Below are positions 58,499 to 64,000 of a DNA stretch of 64,000 nucleotides, piece by piece (position 1 is the first letter of the stretch; each line of letters starts with the position of its first letter). The notes beneath the pieces were generated by a model that made no database searches, was not told where the DNA came from, and worked only from the letters and a program-made list of their open reading frames with translations. The position numbers were made by a program, and so were the translations under genes. Source of the stretch: Aestuariivivens insulae (GTDB lineage: Bacteria; Bacteroidota; Bacteroidia; Flavobacteriales; Flavobacteriaceae). The stretch lies in assembly GCF_022662195.1 (NCBI RefSeq), contig NZ_JAKMCS010000001.1, positions 186,001-250,000 of the forward strand, in the 5' to 3' direction.

Positions 58499-60831
58499 TT
58501 TAAACCTTTGCTCATAGAGAAAGGTGTGTTTTCTGGTTGGTTTGCCCAAGATTTGTTAGGCGTATCATTCATGCTAAAATCTAATGCTCCTCCATTTTGA
58601 ATGGTTTCAAATTCAATAAAGCTATTGTTCCAAGGGTTTCCGTTTAGCTTAACAGAAGTTAAGTAAACATTGTTAGCATTATTGTTTGGCGCTGAAATAG
58701 AAAACGTTTTTCCATTTTGTAATGCGATAGTCGCTTTTTTAAACAATGGACTACCAATAGCGTATTGATTAACCCCTGGTGTTACAGGGTAGAACCCTAA
58801 TGCGCTAAACACATACCAAGCCGAGGTCTGCCCGTTGTCTTCATCACCACAATAACCGTCTGGTGTGGCACTGTACAATTTGGTTAATACCGCTCTTATT
58901 TTTTCTTGTGTTTTGTATGGGGCATTGGCATAATTATACAGATAGATCATATGTTGTATGGGCTGGTTGCCATGGGCATAATTTCCCATGTTAACAATTT
59001 GCATTTCGCGAATTTCATGAATGGTAAAGCCATAATAGGAATCGTCGAAATCTGGGGGCATAGTGAAAACTTCGTCTAATTTTGAAATGAAATTGGTTTT
59101 ACCGCCCATTAAATTAATAAGTCCTTGTACGTCGTGGAACACAGACCATGTATAATGTAGGCTATTGCCTTCGGTAAAGGCATCGCCCCATTTTAATGGG
59201 TTGAATGGGGTTTGAAAATGGCCATCTTCATTTTTGCCACGCATTAAATTGGTTGAGCTATCGAATAGGTTTTTATAATTGTGGGATTGTTTGTAAAAGG
59301 TGTTGGCTAAATCAGTTCTGCCTAATTTTTCTGCCATTTTAGCTATGGTGAAATCGGCATAAGCATATTCTAAAGTTCGGGCGGCATTTTCATTTATACC
59401 TACATTGTATGGCACATACCCCAGGGAGTTATAGTAATCTAATCCGGCACGACCAACAGAATTTACCGGGCGTCCTTCAGATACTTGGGCATTCTTTAAT
59501 ACGGCTTCCAGTAAGGTTTCAACATCTTTTTCCTGGACATTGCCTTTTAAAAAGGCATCGGCAATTATAGGAGCAGAATTGGAACCTATCATACAATCGC
59601 GATGCCCAGGACTAGCCCATTCGGGTAACCACCCCGATTCTCTATAGGTGTTGGCCAAGCCTTCCATAATCTGACTGTTCAACTCGGGGTACATTAAATT
59701 AAAAAATGGAAAAACGGCCCTAAAGGTGTCCCAAAAACCATTGTCGGTAAACATATAGCCTGGTAATACTTCACCGTTGTAGGGACTGTAATGCACGACT
59801 TTATTGTCTTTGTCGAACTCATAAAATTTTCTGGGGAACAATAGTACGCGATACAGGCATGAGTAGAAGGTTCTAATATTATCAATATTATCATCTTCTA
59901 TGGTTATACGGTTTAACTCTTTTTCCCAAGCCAAGCGGGCTTTTTCTTTGGTTTGTTCGAAAGTGTCGTTCCCAATTTCCTTGTTTAAATTTAATTCGGC
60001 TTGTTCTGGACTAATAAAAGAGGATGCCACTTTAACGTGTACTTGTTCTCCTTTTTTGGTTTTAAAACCAATAATAGCACCTACATGGTCACCACTATTT
60101 TCTACTGTGTTTTCTACAAGTGTCCAATCCTCACCCCAAGTGTGGTTCAGTTCAAAATCTTTATCGAATTGTGCCACAAAATAATTGTGGAAATTTTCGG
60201 GAACGCCACCACTATTGTTTCTGCAATAGCCAATAATTTTTCTTTCCTCTGGTATGATTTTCACCATAGAGCCTTTAAAGAAAGCATCAAGCAGGATATA
60301 CGATGCATCTGCTTTAGGAAAGGTAAACTTAAAATGGGCCGCTCGTTCGGTAGGCGCTACTTCAGCAGTAATATCGTAATCGGCTAGGTAAACACTGTAG
60401 TGGTTGGGTTTAACAATTTCAGCCTTATGTGAGAAATAGGAGGCGCGCTCATCTTCTTTGTATTTTAGCTCACCAGCAACTGCCATTAACGAGAAGGCCG
60501 CATAATCGTTAATCCAAGGACTCGGTTGATGGGTTTGTTTGATGCCCCTTATGGTCTTATCGTCATATTTGTAGGCCCATCCATCACCCATTTTAGCTGT
60601 TTGAGGTGTCCAGAAATTCATGGCCCAAGGGGTAGCGATAGCCGGATAGGTATTTCCGTTAGATAGACTGAAATCGGAATCGGTACCCATAAGTGGGTTA
60701 ACATAGTTAACTAGACTCTTTTCTATATTGGTATTGGCTGCATGATTGTTATTTACATCTTGTTTACATGAGGTAAAACAAAATAAAACAACAACTATAA
60801 TCCCTTTAAAAATCGTTAATAGATACTTCAT
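58495..60831 (-). CDS. GH92 family exo-alpha-mannosidase-like enzyme, lipoprotein
   Basis: The 778-aa protein has a lipoprotein signal (LFCFTSC) and a GH92 layout: YVNPLMGTDSDFSLSNGNTY at the N-terminal sandwich, TDNGFWDTFRAVFPFFNL near residue 360, GNSLHYTWSVFHDVQG, and GDEDNGQTSAWYVFSALG near residue 645. The glutamate-aspartate positions and the SAW motif match the other GH92 here, but the two are not close copies. It would trim alpha-mannose, or an analogous sugar, outside the cytoplasm. It follows a GH29 gene by 2 bases, so a fucosidase and a GH92 are co-expressed, consistent with a glycan with both fucose and mannose. The stop codon lies within the inverted repeat of the neighbouring MITE-like element. 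Confidence 0.93.
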   Translation of the reverse strand: MKYLLTIFKGIIVVVLFCFTSCKQDVNNNHAANTNIEKSLVNYVNPLMGTDSDFSLSNGNTYPAIATPWAMNFWTPQTAKMGDGWAYKYDDKTIRGIKQTHQPSPWINDYAAFSLMAVAGELKYKEDERASYFSHKAEIVKPNHYSVYLADYDITAEVAPTERAAHFKFTFPKADASYILLDAFFKGSMVKIIPEERKIIGYCRNNSGGVPENFHNYFVAQFDKDFELNHTWGEDWTLVENTVENSGDHVGAIIGFKTKKGEQVHVKVASSFISPEQAELNLNKEIGNDTFEQTKEKARLAWEKELNRITIEDDNIDNIRTFYSCLYRVLLFPRKFYEFDKDNKVVHYSPYNGEVLPGYMFTDNGFWDTFRAVFPFFNLMYPELNSQIMEGLANTYRESGWLPEWASPGHRDCMIGSNSAPIIADAFLKGNVQEKDVETLLEAVLKNAQVSEGRPVNSVGRAGLDYYNSLGYVPYNVGINENAARTLEYAYADFTIAKMAEKLGRTDLANTFYKQSHNYKNLFDSSTNLMRGKNEDGHFQTPFNPLKWGDAFTEGNSLHYTWSVFHDVQGLINLMGGKTNFISKLDEVFTMPPDFDDSYYGFTIHEIREMQIVNMGNYAHGNQPIQHMIYLYNYANAPYKTQEKIRAVLTKLYSATPDGYCGDEDNGQTSAWYVFSALGFYPVTPGVNQYAIGSPLFKKATIALQNGKTFSISAPNNNANNVYLTSVKLNGNPWNNSFIEFETIQNGGALDFSMNDTPNKSWANQPENTPFSMSKGLN

Positions 60832-60833
60832 AT

Positions 60834-62165
60834 TTAATTACTTTCAATTTTTTGACCTTCTTCTCTGTATAAATCTACTTCACCATCCAATAATACGGCA
60901 ATTACGGTAACATTTTCGTCTTGTACATGTTCGGGTAAGTCTATATACAACAAACCAGGAACGGAGCTCCAATATTGTTTGCCTACAACGTTATGTGATA
61001 ACTTGGTGCCATTGCCAACCACCCAAATTCTATTGATCTTGTTTTTAAGTCCCTTTATCAATAATGGACCGTTTGGTTTATTGTCTACATACAAATACAA
61101 AATATTTTTATCTTTCGATAGTGCGGTGTACCCATTAAAGTGACCGTGTGGTATACCTGCCCTAGTGCCATAAATAGCTTCTTTATGTTTGTTGGTCCAT
61201 TTACCAATACCCTTTAAAATATCTATTTGTTCCTGTGGAATGGTGCCATCTGGTTTAGGCCCTATGTCAAGCAGTAAATTGCCTCCCATACTAATACAAT
61301 CGACTAAAACCCGAATAAGCTGATTTACCGATTTGTATTGTTTGTCGTTTGGTTGGTAGCCCCAAGAATTATTCATGGTTAGACATAATTCCCAATACTT
61401 GTTTTCGGGCTTGGCTACTGGTACTCCTTGTTCTGGAGTGGCATAGTCGCCATAGCCTTGTAGCCTCGAATTGATAATAGTTGTTGGCGTTTTATCTAAT
61501 AATAATTGACGAATTTCTTTGGCTTTCCATTTTTCGGCAGATTGCTCCCAATCACCATCAAACCAATATAAATCTGGATTGTATTCTGTTAATTCCTCTA
61601 TTTGCCCGAAATTATACTTAGTGAATTTTTCCCATCTTTTGGGGTCTTCGGTATATCGTTTTTGGTCTCTTAAAAAATTAGGATAATCTGGATAAGACCA
61701 ATCCAATAGCGAATAATACAAGCCTACTTTTAAGTTTTCCTTACGAGCGGCATTAACAAATGGCGTTAGTAAATCTTTTTTCGCTTTAGCTTTCTTGACG
61801 GTATTGAGGTTGCCGTATTTGGAATTCCAAAGGGCAACGCCATCGTGGTGTTTTGTCGTAATTACAGTGTATTTGGCGCCACTTTCCTTAATAAGTTCAG
61901 CCCAATATTCTGGATCGTATTTTTTTGCTGTAAAGCCATCAAGTTGCTTCATATAGTCTGAATATGGAATGTATTTATTGAAAAAAGACCAAGATTCATC
62001 AATGCCATTAACCGAGTATATACCCCAATGGATAAATACTCCGAATTTGGCGTCTTTAAACCATTCGAGACGTTCTTCTTTTGGTAATTCTGCGTTTTGA
62101 CTTCTAGCGATTAAGCTAAAAAGAATTAAAAAGGAACCAATTGCTATTTTTAAAAAGTGTTTCAT
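60834..62165 (-). CDS. GH29 alpha-L-fucosidase
   Basis: The 443-aa protein has a signal peptide (IAIGSFLILFSLIARSQ) and a GH29 barrel: EWFKDAKFGVFIHWGIYSVNG, VITTKHHDGVALWNSK, and PDLYWFDGDW near residue 201 with the nucleophile. MNNSWGYQPNDKQYKS, LLDIGPKPDGTIP and the C-terminal sandwich follow, with no PA14 domain. It is the shortest of four GH29 enzymes in the window. It is the first gene of a transcript with the GH92 lipoprotein (2-base gap). The 412-base upstream region contains a REP-like palindrome and a copy of the gtacatgacaaaa string. Specificity within GH29 is not visible. Confidence 0.95.
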   Translation of the reverse strand: MKHFLKIAIGSFLILFSLIARSQNAELPKEERLEWFKDAKFGVFIHWGIYSVNGIDESWSFFNKYIPYSDYMKQLDGFTAKKYDPEYWAELIKESGAKYTVITTKHHDGVALWNSKYGNLNTVKKAKAKKDLLTPFVNAARKENLKVGLYYSLLDWSYPDYPNFLRDQKRYTEDPKRWEKFTKYNFGQIEELTEYNPDLYWFDGDWEQSAEKWKAKEIRQLLLDKTPTTIINSRLQGYGDYATPEQGVPVAKPENKYWELCLTMNNSWGYQPNDKQYKSVNQLIRVLVDCISMGGNLLLDIGPKPDGTIPQEQIDILKGIGKWTNKHKEAIYGTRAGIPHGHFNGYTALSKDKNILYLYVDNKPNGPLLIKGLKNKINRIWVVGNGTKLSHNVVGKQYWSSVPGLLYIDLPEHVQDENVTVIAVLLDGEVDLYREEGQKIESN

Positions 62166-62577
62166 TCGTTTAAATTTCGTCGATCATTTAGTATTAAATT
62201 AATTATAAAATTTTACGCCACGAATTCACAAATATGCTTTTAATACTTTTATCTAAGTAAGTACATGACAAAATTAGTTTTGCATTGTGATCTTTGTGCT
62301 TCTTTGCTGGCTTTGAGGTTATATTTAAACACAAAGGACACCAAGTAGGCGCAAAGGTGTTAAGTCCATATAATATATCATTTCAATTATTTATGGACAA
62401 TGCCATTGACATATATGAAATCTTTGTATAACAAATAATTTGGGTTAATGCTACATTTTCAATTTTTATCATATACTAAACACTTTTAAGTAAAAAAACA
62501 TTCATGTATTTAGTGGCTAAAAAAATCATCTTGCTATATGTTAAAGGTTATTTAATCATGTAAGTTTCATTTTTTGT
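62166..62577. other. 412-base gap with REP-like palindrome and possible promoter
   Basis: No gene is seen. The gap holds the string gtacatgacaaaa (62261-62273), a REP-like imperfect palindrome (62292-62356) and a tggacaa half-site near 62394. It carries the upstream region of the GH29-GH92 transcript. Confidence 0.6.
62292..62356. repeat. REP-like imperfect palindrome
   Basis: The arms ctttgtgcttctttgctggctttg and its rough complement caaaggacaccaagtaggcgcaaag are separated by 16 bases. Strings built from ctttg/caaag triplets are dispersed repeats in many Bacteroidota genomes. No coding potential is seen. Confidence 0.6.
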
Positions 62578-64000
62578 TTATCGAATTAAAATTTCATCTA
62601 CAAAAAGCCATGCATCTGTTCCTGCACCTTCATGCCAACTGGGAAGCGTTTTAAAATTTTCTACAACAACCCTTAAATATTGGGTTGTTGTATTGGGAAT
62701 ATCTACCGTATATTTTTTTATTTCTGTACCACTACCATAGCGTCCTGTTCGGGTAATATTTAATTCTCCTATCTTTTGGTATCCCGTGTTCATTTCTGTT
62801 GATGAATAGACCGTTATTTTTTTGGGAAAAAGAATCCAATTGGAAACATTTTCGAGGCAATTTACCGAAATTTTATCTACTTGTTTAACCGATTCGAGAT
62901 CTATTGTGGCATCTACGTTATCTCCTGAAAAACCTATCCAATTACCATCTCTAAACAGTTCACTGCCTTCCTTTAAGTCGAAAAGTTTGTCACTACCTGG
63001 ATAGCGGTCGTCTGGTTGTTTTACCAAATTGTATTTTAATACTTGGTGTTTGATTTTAAAAAAGTTTTTTTCTAAAACATCGCTTGGTAGCCAACCCGCT
63101 TTATATGTTTTTACTTTTAGTTGTACGGGGCGATCTAAAAATATACTGTCTTTGTAGGGCAACGATGTTGAATCGGGGTCTGTGCCATCTAGGGTGTAAA
63201 AGGTTTTTACATTTTTTATTTTGGATTGTAACCTAACAGAAATGGTGTCTACAAATAAATTTTTATCGGAAAGAAATGTTGGGGTTTCAATTTGGGTTAT
63301 CTCAACAAAGTCTTCAGCGGTGCCGGCATATACTTTTGTGTCGAACTTAGATTCGAGCATAGCGATATCGTTTTTGTCTATGTCTGTTTGCCATACATAA
63401 ATATGTTGTGGAACCACCTGTTGCAAAAAGGCGTTGAGGCCTTCATTGGTAATGTTGGTGTTGTATGCATTCAACACCTGAAGCCTTTTGGCATTGTAAA
63501 AACTTTTAAGACCTTCATTAGAGATTTTGGTATTGCTTATATAAAGTTTTTTTAGATTTTTAAACGATTTTAAACTGGAGGCCATCTCATCTGTTAAGGC
63601 TGTATTGCTTAAGTCCAACTCTACAACTTGCTCATGTAGCTTTTTTAAAGCCTTTAAAGCTTTTTTGTTAAGTTCCTTTTTGGGGAATTTAACACTTAAT
63701 TCGGGTTTGTTGGGGACTAATTTGAAAATGGTAAAACCAGCTTCTTTAGCATCGTTAATATCACCTATGGAAGCTTCTTCAATTTTAAGTTCTTCAAAAA
63801 CCAGGTATTTTTTAAGAAGTTTATTAAGCGTATCATTTTTAGGGAGATGAACCACTTTGTTCTTAAAATCGGCATTATGGTTTATCCAGTAAGCAATAAG
63901 CCACTGCTCGTCTTTTGTTAGCTGTGGTTTTCCTTCAGGAGGCATGTGTTTTTCATCGGATAAGGGCAGCATTATGCTTTTGAACATTTGGCTCTCTTCG
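62578..64000 (-). CDS. cytochrome-c-domain (PSCyt1) / LRR / F5-8-type C-terminal protein, 5' partial
   Basis: The frame stays open to the window edge (E-E-S-Q before Met1), so the N-terminus is missing. The visible 469 residues start with the end of a planctomycete-type cytochrome c domain (IMLPLSDEKHMPPEGKPQLT, WLIAYWI). Several leucine-rich repeats follow (about 105-185: LDLSNTALTDEMASSLKSF, LYISNTKISNEGLKSF). A chitobiase/hexosaminidase C-terminal-like domain (TFYTLDGTDPDSTSLPYK, about 258-290) precedes an F5/8-type beta-sandwich ending in WLFVDEILIR. In related proteins this segment follows a DUF2231-type membrane domain. The last domain resembles the end of the DUF4838 protein at 46738 (WIFADEVIVN). 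It may carry electrons or bind a glycan at the membrane; function is unproven. It lies 412 bases upstream of a GH29 transcript. Confidence 0.82.
   Translation of the reverse strand, partial: EESQMFKSIMLPLSDEKHMPPEGKPQLTKDEQWLIAYWINHNADFKNKVVHLPKNDTLNKLLKKYLVFEELKIEEASIGDINDAKEAGFTIFKLVPNKPELSVKFPKKELNKKALKALKKLHEQVVELDLSNTALTDEMASSLKSFKNLKKLYISNTKISNEGLKSFYNAKRLQVLNAYNTNITNEGLNAFLQQVVPQHIYVWQTDIDKNDIAMLESKFDTKVYAGTAEDFVEITQIETPTFLSDKNLFVDTISVRLQSKIKNVKTFYTLDGTDPDSTSLPYKDSIFLDRPVQLKVKTYKAGWLPSDVLEKNFFKIKHQVLKYNLVKQPDDRYPGSDKLFDLKEGSELFRDGNWIGFSGDNVDATIDLESVKQVDKISVNCLENVSNWILFPKKITVYSSTEMNTGYQKIGELNITRTGRYGSGTEIKKYTVDIPNTTTQYLRVVVENFKTLPSWHEGAGTDAWLFVDEILIR

Overview
The window is AT-rich DNA from a member of the Bacteroidota, most likely a marine Flavobacteriaceae bacterium. 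The evidence is a type IX secretion (T9SS) C-terminal sorting domain, many lipoprotein signal peptides, a CarboxypepD_reg-fronted TonB-dependent receptor, and a large array of fucosidases, GH92 enzymes and sulfatases. I did not compute GC or run any search; family calls rest on motifs I can read.

Region 1 (1-11506) is a plus-strand, tightly packed operon: a large T9SS-secreted Asp-box/PKD/LamG protein (cut by the window edge), a small FnIII-like lipoprotein, a sulfatase, a PhoD-like phosphatase lipoprotein and an endonuclease/exonuclease/phosphatase-fold lipoprotein. A convergent Lrp/AsnC regulator follows. Beyond it lies a remnant of a second PhoD-like gene followed by a remnant of the 3' end of a second Lrp gene, the scar of a segmental duplication.

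Region 2 (11840-23213) is mobile or island DNA. A tyrosine recombinase sits beside a 50-base 3' fragment of a tRNA-Leu gene, and that tRNA tail with its terminator is repeated in tandem. A third, degenerate copy lies at 23134-23213. Between copies two and three is a 9.6-kb islet: an unrecognised 410-aa protein, divergent from a TonB-dependent receptor, a lipid-anchored DUF917 (S-methyl-thiohydantoin desulfurase family) protein, an NCS1 permease, a cytosolic DUF917 protein and a hydantoinase/oxoprolinase-family protein. This looks like an uptake and breakdown route for a small hydantoin-like or imidazole-derived ring compound. The exported DUF917 paralogue is the most unusual gene seen.

Region 3 (23444-27451) is a signalling cluster: a LytTR regulator with a degenerate receiver, a 57-aa polyproline lipoprotein, a TPR histidine kinase of the HisKA_3 type and its response regulator.

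Region 4 (27575-43673, all minus strand) holds a complete non-phosphorylating L-fucose pathway. FucP brings fucose in and a RhaM-type mutarotase acts on it. An SDR dehydrogenase, a fuconolactonase, a UxaA-type dehydratase, a second SDR and an FAH-family hydrolase take it to pyruvate and L-lactate. A LutABC-type complex then oxidises the lactate. A GH29 fucosidase, a sulfatase, a calcineurin-like phosphatase, an AraC regulator and a GH20 enzyme are interleaved.

Region 5 (43803-64000, all minus strand) is the glycan-cleaving part: three further GH29, two GH92, one GH3, a DUF4838 protein, an EEP-fold protein, an 815-aa putative glycoside hydrolase that I cannot assign, and a truncated cytochrome-c/LRR/F5-8-type protein. 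No SusC/SusD pair lies inside the window. The natural substrate is inferred to be a sulfated, fucose-rich glycan that also carries mannose and N-acetylhexosamine.
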